64,000 bases of DNA from JAPPHA01 sp965242975 (GTDB taxonomy: Bacteria > Pseudomonadota > Alphaproteobacteria > Rhodobacterales > Rhodobacteraceae), in the NCBI GenBank assembly GCA_965242975.1, contig CBDETS010000002.1, forward strand, positions 434,001-498,000, given 5' to 3'. The notes beneath the pieces are model-generated. The model did not search any database and had not been told where the DNA came from. It saw nothing but the letters and a program-made list of their open reading frames with translations. Positions 1 through 8,529 of this stretch are shown here, one piece after another. The position numbers and the translations under genes are program-made. Every line of letters begins with the position of its first letter. Within the stretch, counting starts at the first letter, position 1.

Positions 1-489
1 GCGCACCGTTCGGTGCCGAACAGTGGCAAACACGCTTTCGATCGGGTTCGATGTGCGCAGATGGCTCCAATGTTCCGCCGGGAAGTCAAAGAATGCGAGC
101 ATCGCGTCTCGATCCTTGGTCAGGCAGGCAACGGCCTTTGGGTATTTGACGCCATACTTCTCGGAGAAAACTGCCAGCGCCGCTTTTGCTTCTTTGCGCG
201 TTCCGGCGTGCTGAATATCGCCCAGATCTGATTTCACCGCCGGGGCCATCTGCTTGGGAAAACAGTTCAGCACATTCTTCACCTTATGTACCCAACACCG
301 CTGATGTTTTGTGCTTGGAAACGTCTTGTCCAGTGCATTCCAGAACCCCATGGCACCATCTCCGACTGCGATTTCCGGTGGGACGGACAGGCCGCGACCT
401 TTGATGTCGGTCAGCAATTCATGCCAGCTCTGTGCGCTTTCCCGCAAGCCGACCTGAAAGCCGATCAGCTCTTTCTTGCCCTCCGGTGT
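1..489 (-). pseudogene. IS256-family transposase, C-terminal fragment
   Basis: Read on the minus strand this encodes the second half of a mutator-type (IS256) DDE transposase. It begins at TPEGKKELIGFQVG and runs through HRCWVHK to the diagnostic SNPIESVFATVRHRT near the window edge. The N-terminal half, with the first catalytic Asp, is missing and the 3' end lies outside the window. A matching N-terminal half of the same family occurs at 20115-22236, so the two could be parts of one broken lineage. Nothing here would be active. The right junction shares a 15-base stretch (CCGGTGTGAAAACCT) with the IS982 edge near 19.4 kb. Confidence 0.85.
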
Positions 490-733
490 GAAAACCTATT
501 CACAGCAAAAACCGTGCCTAACCACCTTACATAGTTTGCGTCATTCCTCTCATTAACGTAAGTAATACAGCATGTTGCGCGGTACTTCAAGCAGAGTTTA
601 TATGCGTTACATATATGTTTTTTGCAGGCACTCTGTCGCAAGAAGTTGCATTTTCGGTGAGAACTATGTACGCATAATTCCGCATTTTGCACTGCTTTTG
701 CGCTGATCACGATATATGTAAGCATACATGCTA

Positions 734-1925
734 TACTGCTTTGACTGAATTGCCCTGAGTGTTTTTGAGTGGGCGATTCAAATTGTCACATGGCCGGATG
801 GGTTTTGATCTGTCTGTCTCTGTGCATGTCAAACTTCGCAACCGTTTCGTTGGCAGATGACGAGCGCGCCGCGCTTGAAATGCTCTGTCGTCGTCGCAAG
901 GTTGAAGCCTTGGTCTGGAAGCGTGCGCGGGCTTTTATACTGCTGGATGCAGGTTATGACCCCAAGATTGTTTGCGAGATATTGGACATCGGGCCTTCAG
1001 TTCTGATGGAATGGCGTTTTGCCTATAAAGCTGACGGTCTCGCATTCTTTGGCCTGAAGGATTACAGCCCGCGCGAGGGGCACCTGTCATTCCCTCAGGA
1101 AGAGGCGGTGAAAGAACATTTCAGCGAGCATCCGGCCCGCTGTGTCGATGAAATCCGCGCTTATATTCTGGCCGAGTTTGGTCAGAGCTACTGTCGTTCT
1201 GGTGCCTCAAAGCTGATGCGACGTTTGGGATTCGAGTACAAAAAGCCTCTCGCGCTTTCCGCGCAAGCCGATCCAGACCAGCAGCAGGCATTTATCGACT
1301 GGTACGAGGCGCTGATGACCGCCCTGTCGCCGGATGAGGCGGTTGTGTTTTCGGACGCCGTACACCCCGAATATCAGAGCCGCCCCGCGCATGGCTGGTT
1401 TCCCAAAGGGCAAAAGACCGCTGTGAAAACCACATCAGGTCGCAAGCGGCTCAACATTCAGGGGGCGCTCAATCTTGAAACCTTCCAGTTCACCTTCGTG
1501 GAGGGCGAGAAGATCAATGCCGAAACGACCCGGCAAATGCTGGAAAAGATCGAACAAAGCTACCCCACGAAGACCGCAATTCACGTTATCCTCGACAATG
1601 CGCGCTACCATCATGCAAAGATACTCACACCATGGCTGGAAAGCCCGGAGCGGCGCGTGAAATTGCACTTCTTGCCCTCATACGCCCCACATCTCAACGC
1701 GATCGAACGACTTTGGGGCATCATGCACAAATGGGTCACGCACAATCAGCATTACCCCAGCTTTGCCGCGTTCACCGTCGCCATATTCGAGTTCTTCCGA
1801 AAAACGCTGCCCGAAAACTGGACCAAATTCCGAGACACCGTTACCGACAATTTCCGCGTCGTAGCGACCCAAAACTACAAGGTGATCTGAGCAACAACAT
1901 TCAGGTCAATTCGGTCGCGGGAGTA
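734..1925 (+). mobile_element. IS630-A, copy 1
   Basis: This 1,192-bp IS630-family element starts TACTGC and ends GGGAGTA, so its ends are imperfect inverted repeats, and it is flanked by the TA duplication expected of the family (732-733 and 1926-1927). The boundary is well supported: removing the element plus one TA gives GCTATATACAAAGC, the sequence of the uninterrupted duplicate near 19.17 kb. A near-identical second copy lies in the same orientation at 44655-45846. Confidence 0.93.
826..1890 (+). CDS. IS630-family transposase (IS630-A, copy 1)
   Basis: This is a DDE transposase of the IS630/Tc1-mariner superfamily that cuts and pastes its own element at TA dinucleotides. An N-terminal helix-turn-helix region is followed by the catalytic domain, with acidic residues visible in VVFSDAVH, VILDNARYH and LNAIERLWG. 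The start is placed at MSNFATVSL, because the upstream in-frame starts (GTG at 769, ATG at 790) lie in terminal-repeat sequence. It has 354 residues with this start, normal for the family, and no frameshift. It differs from copy 2 by an Ala/Thr change just after the start, so both copies may be functional. Confidence 0.92.
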   Translation: MSNFATVSLADDERAALEMLCRRRKVEALVWKRARAFILLDAGYDPKIVCEILDIGPSVLMEWRFAYKADGLAFFGLKDYSPREGHLSFPQEEAVKEHFSEHPARCVDEIRAYILAEFGQSYCRSGASKLMRRLGFEYKKPLALSAQADPDQQQAFIDWYEALMTALSPDEAVVFSDAVHPEYQSRPAHGWFPKGQKTAVKTTSGRKRLNIQGALNLETFQFTFVEGEKINAETTRQMLEKIEQSYPTKTAIHVILDNARYHHAKILTPWLESPERRVKLHFLPSYAPHLNAIERLWGIMHKWVTHNQHYPSFAAFTVAIFEFFRKTLPENWTKFRDTVTDNFRVVATQNYKVI

Positions 1926-2019
1926 TATATACAAAGCATAGCAGTTTTTGTGTCTCTTTTCGACCCTGTTTGTTGCCTTACATATAGCTTCTTGCCCTTA
2001 CACATACCTGAGTCATGCG

Positions 2020-2191
2020 ATGTCAGACAGGTCGGTCAGAACACAACGGGCGGTCAAGGCCACCGACAGTGAATGGGAGATTGTCCGGGCGCGGGCCAAG
2101 GCTTCTCGCATGTCGGTGAGCGGATATGTCGTCCAGCGGGCGCTGGCCCCGGACGTGTTGGAGGGTCCTTCACTCGCCACGCTGTCGGCAC
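2020..2191 (+). pseudogene. MobC-like mobilisation protein, truncated by IS6
   Basis: The reading frame starts MSDRSVRTQ and continues with WEIVRARAKASRMSVSGYVV, a ribbon-helix-helix-like pattern seen in small relaxosome proteins of the MobC type, which help the relaxase bind the transfer origin. The start ATG is chosen because conservation with the duplicate at 19080 begins there. The frame runs into the IS6 terminal repeat at 2192, so the C-terminal part is replaced by IS sequence. The family assignment rests on pattern and on the plasmid context. Confidence 0.55.
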
Positions 2192-2803
2192 GGCATTGCC
2201 AAATTGATGTGGGGAGCTTGATGGCGTAAGGATCTGCAATGAAAATACCATCCAGCATGCCGGGCCTGAAGGGGTTTCGTTTTCCACGCGAGGTGATCGC
2301 GTATGCGGTTTGGGCGTATCACCGATTTGCTCTGAGTACAGCGGATGTTGAAGATTTGCTTGCCGAACGCGGCGTGATCGTCAGCCGGGAGACAGTTCGG
2401 CTGTGGGTGAACCGCTTTGGTCGCCACTTTGCGGGATGCATCAAACGCGATCGTCCCCGCCCAAACGACAAGTGGCACCTTGATGAAGTGGTTATCACCA
2501 TCGCGGGAGAGCGTTTCTGGCTGTGGCGTGCGGTAGACGCCGATGGAGATACTCTTGATATTCTCGTCCAGAGGCACCGGAATGCTAAGGCTGCCAGGCG
2601 GTTTTTACACCGCTTGATCAACGTATATGGCGACCCGCGGGTTGTCGTGTCGGATAAGTTGCGGAATCTGGTGACATCCGCCCACCGATTCTGAAAACAT
2701 CCGCCCGGGGATTCTGACGCATCCGCCCACCCCTTCTTGGGCTGCTGAGAGGTAATCTGAAGCTAGCTATTTTTCAGTTTGTTTTTGGACTGGAGAAAGC
2801 TCA

Positions 2804-4333
2804 ATGAAGAGATTGCCAATGGAGAAGACCCGAGAAGTTTTGCGTCTTGCGGCACAAGGCTTGTCTACCCGGAAAATTGCCAAGAGCCTTGGCATTGGGC
2901 GAACGACCTTGCGTGAGTATCTGGCCCGCGCCTCAGCTGCAGGTGTCAGCTGGCCATTGCCGAATGACTTGTCTGATAGCGCGCTTGAACGGCTGCTGTT
3001 TCCGCGTCCACCTCAGAACACGATCCAGCAGTCGAGCAAACCCGACTGGGCCTACGTGCATCAGGAGCTTCGCCGTCAGGGCGTGACGCTTGCTTTGCTT
3101 TGGGAAGAGTACCGGGAGGTCAATCCGGACGGGTATTGCTACAGTCATTTCTGCCAGGTTTATGCTCGGTGGAAGGGAAGGCTGTCCCCTGTGATGCGCC
3201 AGCATCATCCGGCCGGGGAGCGTCTGTTCGTGGATTACGCCGGTATGACGGTTGACGTGACCGATCCGGAGACTGGCAAGACCCGTGCGGCACAAGTGTT
3301 CATCGCGACCATGGGCGCGTCGAGCTATACCTATGTCGAGGCAACCTGGACTCAGAAACTGCCGGACTGGATCGCAAGCCACGTGCGCGCCTTCGCATAC
3401 TTTGGGGGTGTCACCGCGCAGGTGGTTCCCGACAACTTGAGATCGGCGGTCGCCAAGGCCTGTTTTTACGATCCCAAGATCAACCGCAGCTACGCGGATT
3501 TGATGGAGCATTACGACACGGTTGCCATCCCGGCGCGGGTGAAGAAACCGAAGGACAAGGCCAAGGTTGAAAGCGGGGTTTTGGTGGCTGAGCGCTGGAT
3601 TCTGGCCAAGCTGCGCAACCGCCAGTTCTTCAGCCTTGAGGAATTGAATGCCGCGATCCGCCCGCTGCTGTTGCAACTCAATGAAAAAGTCACCCGTCAT
3701 CTTGGGGCTAGCCGACGCCAGTTGTTCGAAACGCTGGATGTGCCAGCCCTGAAACCGCTGCCCGTCGAGCCCCATGTTTATTCCGAGTGGAGGAAGTGCC
3801 GTGCTGGGATCGATTATCATGTCGAGGTGAAGCGGCATTACTACTCGGTTCCGTATCAACTCGTGAAGAAAGAACTGTGGGTGCGCATAACGTCCCGCAC
3901 GGTCGAGATTTTCTGCAAGGGCCAGCGCGTGGCCTCGCATAGACGCACTTCAGGCAATCGCAAGCACTCGACCGTGCGAGAGCACATGCCGTCCAACCAC
4001 CGGTTCCGTGAGGATTGGACGCCGCGCAACATCTACACCAAAGCGGCGCGGATCGGGCGCAATGTGGCCACCTATACCGAAGTGGTGATGCGTGGCCGCA
4101 AGCATCCCGAGCAGGGTTTTCGAACCTGCCTTGGCGTCCTCCGCCTGGCAGACAAATTCGGCAAGGACAGGCTGGACGCGGCCTGTGAACGGGCGCTGGA
4201 GATCAATGCGCTTTCCTATTCCTCGGTACAGTCGATCCTGAAGAACGGGCTTGACCGTCAAAACCGTCAACGCCAGCCGGAAGGTCCATCGATCACTCAC
4301 CCTAATATCCGCGGCTCTGAATACTTCCACTAA
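2804..4333 (+). CDS. istA: IS21 transposase IstA
   Basis: IstA is the DDE transposase of the IS21 element and acts together with the IstB ATPase. The 509-residue protein has an N-terminal helix-turn-helix (LSTRKIAKSLGIGRTTLREY, about residues 20-40) and an integrase-like core with VDYAGMTVD and VPDNLRSAV carrying the catalytic Asp residues and KAKVESGV carrying the Glu. A C-terminal DNA-binding part follows. The length and order are normal for the family. It is 15 bases upstream of istB and presumably co-transcribed with it. Confidence 0.95.
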   Translation: MKRLPMEKTREVLRLAAQGLSTRKIAKSLGIGRTTLREYLARASAAGVSWPLPNDLSDSALERLLFPRPPQNTIQQSSKPDWAYVHQELRRQGVTLALLWEEYREVNPDGYCYSHFCQVYARWKGRLSPVMRQHHPAGERLFVDYAGMTVDVTDPETGKTRAAQVFIATMGASSYTYVEATWTQKLPDWIASHVRAFAYFGGVTAQVVPDNLRSAVAKACFYDPKINRSYADLMEHYDTVAIPARVKKPKDKAKVESGVLVAERWILAKLRNRQFFSLEELNAAIRPLLLQLNEKVTRHLGASRRQLFETLDVPALKPLPVEPHVYSEWRKCRAGIDYHVEVKRHYYSVPYQLVKKELWVRITSRTVEIFCKGQRVASHRRTSGNRKHSTVREHMPSNHRFREDWTPRNIYTKAARIGRNVATYTEVVMRGRKHPEQGFRTCLGVLRLADKFGKDRLDAACERALEINALSYSSVQSILKNGLDRQNRQRQPEGPSITHPNIRGSEYFH

Positions 4334-4348
4334 CAACAAGGGGACACC

Positions 4349-5107
4349 ATGCTCAAACACCCAACACTCAATCGCCTGGAGGCGCTGCGCCTCGATGGCA
4401 TGGCCGAGGCCTTTATCGAGCTTGAAGCGCAAGACAGTTCGGCGGACCTGACCCACCCGGAATATCTCGGCCTCCTCGTCGACCGGGAAGAGGCCAGTCG
4501 CGAAACCAAGCGGTACCAAAACCGCTTGCGGACCGCAGGGCTGCGCCATGTCGGGGCCTGCCCGGAGGATGTTGACTACCGGGCGCGGCGCGGCCTCGAC
4601 AAGGGTCTGTTCCAGCAATTGCTGACCGGCAAATGGATTACCGGCAAGCGCAACTTAATCATCACAGGGCCATGCGGCGTTGGCAAAACCTGGTTGGGAT
4701 GCGCTTTGGCACAAGCCGCCTGCCGCTCCGGAACCACCGTTCTCTACAAGCGCCTGCCACGGCTCTTCGAAGAGCTGGAACTCGGTCATGGTGATGGGCG
4801 GTTTCCGCGCCTGTTCCGTCGCCTCACAAAGACCCAGTTACTGATCCTCGACGATTGGGGACCGGAGCAACTCACCACCACGCAACGGCGCGATCTGATG
4901 GAGATCGTCGAGGATCGATACGGCACCGCGTCAACAATGATTACCAGTCAACTGCCCCTGAAATCATGGCACGATGTGATCGGAGATCCGACCTTTGCCG
5001 ACGCGATACTCGACCGCATCGTTCACAATGCCTACCGGCTCGAACTCGAGGGAGAATCCATGCGAAAAACCACAGCAAATATGAGTGACCAAGAAGCCCG
5101 AAAGTGA
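4349..5107 (+). CDS. istB: IS21 helper ATPase IstB
   Basis: IstB is a DnaA/DnaC-like AAA+ ATPase that selects target DNA and stimulates IstA. The 252-residue protein has a Walker A motif in GPCGVGKTWLG and a Walker B-like LLILDDWG, and it ends in the usual basic tail. A Shine-Dalgarno-like AAGGGG precedes the ATG. It directly follows istA on the same strand inside the element. It appears intact, so this IS21 copy could be active. Confidence 0.95.
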   Translation: MLKHPTLNRLEALRLDGMAEAFIELEAQDSSADLTHPEYLGLLVDREEASRETKRYQNRLRTAGLRHVGACPEDVDYRARRGLDKGLFQQLLTGKWITGKRNLIITGPCGVGKTWLGCALAQAACRSGTTVLYKRLPRLFEELELGHGDGRFPRLFRRLTKTQLLILDDWGPEQLTTTQRRDLMEIVEDRYGTASTMITSQLPLKSWHDVIGDPTFADAILDRIVHNAYRLELEGESMRKTTANMSDQEARK

Positions 5108-5538
5108 TAACAAAACCCAAACGCCTCACAGCACACCAAAGGGGTGGGCGGATGCGTCAGAATCGGTGGGCGGATGCGCCAGAATGCGCAGGATAAGTTG
5201 CGCAGCTACATAAAACCGATCAAAAGCTTGGCCCCAACCGCGGAGCACCGGGCCCACAAGGGGCTGAACAATCGTGCAGAAGGGTCGCATCGACCGACAC
5301 GAAAACGAGAGAAGGTCATGGGCCGGTTCAAGTCACCGGCGCAAGCTCAGAGGTTCCTGGCAGCTCATGACCAAATCAATACAGTCTTCCGTCCCCGCCG
5401 CTATCGCATGCACGCCAACCACTACCGACAATCAAGAGCAGACGCCTTCGATCTGTGGCGCCTCTACGCCCTCGAAATGACCGCATGACCAAGCATCGCC
5501 AGAAAACTACAAACTCAGCAAATTAACTTGGCGATGCC

Positions 5539-5805
5539 CAAGCTGGAAATCGCTCCGCGCCGAGGGCAGGCCGCAGAAGACGAGCGCCACGAGATCCATC
5601 AGATCGCCGTCCGCATCCGCCGAGTGATCGATCCAAAGGCCGCGCTTGTGTCCGCGCATGCACATGCCAGCGCCGGGTTCTCCCGCACCCGCCAGTCCTT
5701 TGCCGCAACATGAACGGGCGGGCCGAAAGCGGCCTGAAACAGGTTCTCGGCCCGGATCACAGCGGCCGAGAGGCCGGGCGTGTATGCGCGCTTATCGCTG
5801 GGCAT
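5539..5805 (-). pseudogene. Primase-like gene, 5' part, cut off by IS6
   Basis: The minus-strand frame starts MPSDKRAYTPGLSAAVIRAENLF by overlapping the end of the muramidase gene by 14 bases, which suggests translational coupling. It reads to RVRENPALA and then continues only in another frame as MCMRGHKRGLWIDHSADADG, followed by DLMDLVALVFCGLP, before IS6 copy A cuts it. That pattern resembles the zinc-ribbon or N-terminal domain of plasmid primase (Toprim) proteins. A single-base frameshift near 5665 and the truncation make it non-functional. The primase assignment is tentative. Confidence 0.4.
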
Positions 5806-6640
5806 AGGGGTCCCTCTTCCATGTTCTCAAGGAGGGCGTGAGCGTTTTGTCGCGCCGGGCCTTGCGCATGGCGGCGTTGATCTCCTCCACGGTGATGCGG
5901 CGGGCCCCGAAGGCCAGCGGTTGGGTGACGGATTGCCCGATGCGCTTGAGCGCCTGCGCGGCTTGCGCCGGGTCCAGCGGTGGCGGTGCAGCCCTGCTTC
6001 GGGAGGGAAGCCGAACCGGCTGCCCCGCGAGCAGGGCCAGCAGGGTTTCCGGATGGGTGAGGGCTTTGTTGCCCGCCACGCCGTGATGGGCCGAGCGTCC
6101 CCTGTTCACGCCTTGGGTCAGCGGCAGGGCGGCCCAGATGCCCGCCAGGCAATTGCCGTAGCGCGGGTGGTTGGACTTCGCTCCCTTGCGTCCACATTCC
6201 CCGATCAGCAGCCGGGCCAGATGGTCCTGAAGCCCTGCGTCGAAGCGTCGGCTGCGGGGAATGTCGTATTTGGTGACCAGCCGTTTCAGGGTCGGGTGGA
6301 TGATCTGGTAGCCCCCGGCGGCGGAGGAAGGCGCACCTGACCGGCGCACGCGGACCTGCCAGTCCAGCACTTCGCCGATGCTCATGGCGGTCAGAGGTTT
6401 CGGGGGCGGGAGCGAGATGCGGCGTTCGTAATCGGCATAGCCGCGCGGCGCTTCCAGCGCCCGGATGAACCGCAGAAGATCGGTGGTGGTGCGGGTCTCC
6501 GGCCCGGCCTGCGCACCAGAATGCAGAATAACGGTCCAGACCAGGCATAACACGGAGATGTGAAGCCCCGCACCGAAGAGACGATTGCGCTTTTTCCAGG
6601 CCCCGCGCAAGCGCAAAAGACACGGGAATCTTCCCGCCAT
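5792..6640 (-). CDS. Secreted muramidase-like protein (lambda-lysozyme/GH104 type)
   Basis: The 282-residue product starts at MAGRFPCLL, carries a basic, hydrophobic export signal (about residues 15-40, ending near HSGAQA) and then a glycan-cleaving domain. LLRFIRALEAPRGYADYE, SSAAGGYQI, GLQDHLARLLI and the NCLAGIWAALP segment resemble the lambda endolysin-like fold used by phages and by conjugation systems to open peptidoglycan. It lies between the small membrane gene at 8.4 kb and the primase-like start, with which it overlaps, so it was probably the VirB1-like lysis factor of a transfer operon now isolated between IS6 copies. The start lacks a clear Shine-Dalgarno sequence and could be elsewhere. 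Confidence 0.6.
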   Translation of the reverse strand: MAGRFPCLLRLRGAWKKRNRLFGAGLHISVLCLVWTVILHSGAQAGPETRTTTDLLRFIRALEAPRGYADYERRISLPPPKPLTAMSIGEVLDWQVRVRRSGAPSSAAGGYQIIHPTLKRLVTKYDIPRSRRFDAGLQDHLARLLIGECGRKGAKSNHPRYGNCLAGIWAALPLTQGVNRGRSAHHGVAGNKALTHPETLLALLAGQPVRLPSRSRAAPPPLDPAQAAQALKRIGQSVTQPLAFGARRITVEEINAAMRKARRDKTLTPSLRTWKRDPYAQR

Positions 6641-6745
6641 GCCGGATCGCGGAATGGGGGTGGTCGTGATGCGCGTCTCCGCTCCGGCCGCCTGGGCCCG
6701 CGAACGCAAAAACAGGATCCGGACGAGGGAAACCCTGAGGATTAT

Positions 6746-6856
6746 GGCGTGTCGGGTTTGACCGTAATCCTGTACCCGCAGGCAAGGTCGAGGCAGCGTT
6801 TGCTGAGCATAACGCGTTCGACATTGCCTGCGGGTACAATTGAACCGGACACGCCC
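6746..6856. repeat. Long imperfect inverted repeat (111 bp)
   Basis: The core is a perfect 15-bp inverted repeat, TGTACCCGCAGGCAA at 6771-6785 against its complement at 6824-6838. Outer arms extend it: GGCGTGTC at 6746-6753 pairs with GACACGCC at 6849-6856. The 38-base loop contains the palindrome AACGCGTT. It lies just upstream of the muramidase gene. It could act as a terminator-like or RNA structure or as a recombination or nicking site; none of these can be proven from sequence. Confidence 0.75.
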
Positions 6857-6956
6857 GCGGAGTCCCGCATCGAGGGGGCGTTTACGGGTCTTCCATGACG
6901 GGTACAAGCACGAAAGAAGATGGTGCCTGTGGGGCTGGTCCGGTAAATGAAACACG

Positions 6957-8058
6957 CCCGGGCGCAAGGGATGAAACCGTGACGCCGGGCAGGATTCCCG
7001 CCCGGATTTCCCGGTCGGGTTCGCCTCATCGAGATACCGGAGAAAGGTGGTGCGGCTCTTCGGGCCGGAGTGGCCGGACGAGGGGGTCGAAGCCGGGCAC
7101 AGCCTGCCGAAGACGGACAATCCCGCACCGCGGCGGCATCTATGCGGGTGTGGGGGGAAGTGCAAGCGGGATTTCAGCGCCGGTATTTTCGGGGGTTTCA
7201 CGGCATTCAGGACGTGGAAAGAAACGGCGCGGGCCTTCAGTCCGGTATGTGCGATTTGCAGAATAACGTCCCATACCGGACTAATCCCGGGGAAGGTCGG
7301 ACCCGCACCGGTGCGGCATTTACGCCGCGTCAGGGGCGCGCGCAAGCAAATTTTACTTGCCGCACTTTCCAATGGCTTCATAGTGTTTCGGATAAAGTGC
7401 GGGGTGGTACGAGACGCCCTCCGGCAACACGCAAAGCTGCTGTCCGGGATCCGCTTTGAACGGGCCGGGAAGCACCTGCAGGGGAGACGCCCTTTGATCG
7501 TGAGCCACCGGATCCGATCCCTCGAATAAAACCGCCTCGCACCATTTGCAAGTTTATGAACAGCAAGAAAATGCTGCAAGTGCGACATACCGCCGAGCGT
7601 GCGCGTCATGGAGGTGGTGCGGGGCATTGCCTGGCGGAGGAAGGTGTCGGCCAGTCCCATTGCCAGGCGGCGCATCGCGGGCCAAGCCGCTGAATCCGCG
7701 ACGACGAGAGCAAGTCTTCTGGAAGCTTGCCGCCCCGCACCGCCCTGACCTTTAAGCCGCGTCAGGCGAGACCACAAGTACCGGGGTGAAACGGGTCCGG
7801 TCCGTGGCGGGGCCGTATCGCGTTGATCGGAACGATTGTCCACATCAAGCCCGAAACGGTCACCGGCCCCGCACATGATTTGTACGAGGCCGGTGGTCCG
7901 TGAGTGATGCGTGCAGTTTACGGTCTCTCTCAAAACCGGTCCTGCCTGTCCGGGCTGGCCTTTCATTCCGGGGGGGCCGGTGAATGAAAGGGTGAATGAA
8001 AGGTTTTGGACACCAAAAGTGACCTGCCCGGCGTACATGATGGATCGCAGGTCTTTGG
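6957..8058. repeat. Array of non-identical inverted repeats in non-coding DNA
   Basis: At least eight further hairpin-forming repeats follow one another: CCGGGC 6985/7000, AGTCCGGTATG 7239/7272, the palindrome CCGCACCGGTGCGG at 7303, GCAAG 7342/7356, CCGCACTTT 7360/7394, GCCTGGC 7629/7662, CGCCCTGAC 7741/7761, CACCGGCC 7861/7888, CCTTTCATTC 7959/7982 and GACCTGC 8021/8047. Loops are mostly 10-40 bases. Two stretches (7302-7333 and 7733-7766) also share CCCGCACCG and GCCGCGTCAGG. No reading frame here looks like a real protein. The open frames are a by-product of high GC. Confidence 0.7.
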
Positions 8059-8099
8059 CGGCGGTTACAACGCGCCGTACCATTTCGTGGAACCGGCGC

Positions 8100-8317
8100 C
8101 TAAAGAGACCGAAGAGGACCTGCCGTGCGCGCGGGAATTGGAGCGGGGTGGTGCAGGCGGTGATGCCGTTGCGAACAACCGATGACAGGGTAGCCGTCGA
8201 CAGCGGCATGTGTGATGAACTGCCCGCACCGTAGGCAGCATAGCGCCATCGCAGCCGTGACGGCAATTGTGGAAAGGGTTCGGCACCCGTTATTTTCAGC
8301 GATATCTTCCGTGTCAT
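8100..8317 (-). pseudogene. Possible small exported protein, frame uncertain
   Basis: An ATG at 8317 with an upstream AAAGGA directly follows the stop of the 8320-8529 gene, so a real gene probably began here (MTRKISLKITG). The following sequence looks coding in more than one frame: a hydrophobic LSTIAVTAAMAL with AAVDG appears in a different frame, reminiscent of VirB2/TrbC pilin precursors. This suggests frameshift decay. The boundaries and the pilin idea are weak. Confidence 0.25.
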
Positions 8318-8319
8318 GA

Positions 8320-8529
8320 TCATCCTTTCGCGAGCCTCCCGACGCTGGCGGGCAGTACCCAAAGCAGAATGAGAGCGAAGACCTCCAGCAGAGCGATAAT
8401 GAAGCTGGCTCCAATGGAATGGATTTCGCTGCGCGTGTCCCAGGCGAGGTCCTGCACGAAAGCCAGCACCATGTAGACTGTCAGCAGGCTGAGCGCCGCG
8501 CCCAGCAGATGCAGCAGATAGGCCCGCAT
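8320..8529 (-). CDS. Small two-helix membrane protein
   Basis: The 69-residue product has two hydrophobic segments, about residues 5-27 and 42-63, separated by a short charged loop (DLAWDTRSEIHS). It is not recognised as a known family. Its stop codon overlaps the Shine-Dalgarno sequence of the next frame (ATG 8317), a sign of a genuine operon. The ATG abuts the IS6 copy B end at 8530, so the original start or promoter may have been lost. In context it may be a component of a transfer or envelope system. Confidence 0.5.
   Translation of the reverse strand: MRAYLLHLLGAALSLLTVYMVLAFVQDLAWDTRSEIHSIGASFIIALLEVFALILLWVLPASVGRLAKG

Larger units (their letters stand above)
526..2191 (+). repeat. 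Left arm of an inverted duplication (mobilisation region)
   Basis: Apart from the IS630-A insertion at 734-1925, this stretch matches the reverse complement of 18906-19380 at roughly 90 percent by eye. The arm holds an AT-rich non-coding segment (526-733 plus 1926-2019) followed by the start of a mobC-like gene. The AT-rich part has short palindromes and repeated TATATG/GTACATA motifs, as expected of a transfer origin or promoter region. The arm is cut at 2191 by the terminal repeat of an IS6 element. Confidence 0.8.
2660..5190 (+). mobile_element. IS21-family element with 8-bp target duplication
   Basis: This 2,531-bp element sits in the IS6 transposase gene between two copies of GGATAAGT (2652-2659 and 5191-5198). 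Its ends begin TGCG and carry the multiple subterminal repeats typical of IS21, here three spaced copies of a CATCCGCCCACCG-type motif on the left and two or more on the right. It contains istA and istB in the usual order. Copy B of the IS6 element gives the uninterrupted target sequence, which confirms the boundaries. Confidence 0.95.
2239..5488 (+). pseudogene. IS6-family transposase, split by IS21
   Basis: The transposase runs from MKIPSSMPGLKG at 2239 to 2659 and resumes at 5199-5488. Joined, it is 711 bp and matches the intact 236-residue copy B. The catalytic Asp residues are visible in KWHLDEV and VVVSDKLRS and the Glu region in LNNRAEGSH. The break falls after VVSDK. IS6 transposases work by replicative transposition and cointegrate formation. 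This copy is inactivated by the 2.5-kb insertion. Confidence 0.92.
2192..5538 (+). mobile_element. IS6-family element, copy A (interrupted by IS21)
   Basis: The element starts GGCATTGCCAAATTGAT and ends with the complement of GGCATCGCCAAGTTAAT, giving 17-bp imperfect terminal inverted repeats. Without the IS21 insertion and its duplicated target it is 808 bp, the same as copy B at 8530-9337, which lies in the opposite orientation. The flanking 8-mers are not duplicated (left GTCGGCAC, right CAAGCTGG), so this copy was left by cointegrate or recombination events rather than by a simple insertion. Confidence 0.9.

Noticed and set aside
2933..3940. Minus-strand frame of 335 codons across istA
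   Set aside because: It is antisense to a well-supported istA gene and shows no family pattern.
6957..8058. Integron attC array as an explanation of the hairpins
   Set aside because: The arms lack the conserved attC core sites (GTTRRRY/RYYYAAC), there are no cassette genes between them and no integrase gene is nearby.
6641..8317. A very long minus-strand open frame covering the hairpin segment and the muramidase (5792-8362)
   Set aside because: Only the last third looks like a protein. The rest is rich in Arg, Pro and Cys without domain pattern, as expected of a chance open frame in high-GC DNA.
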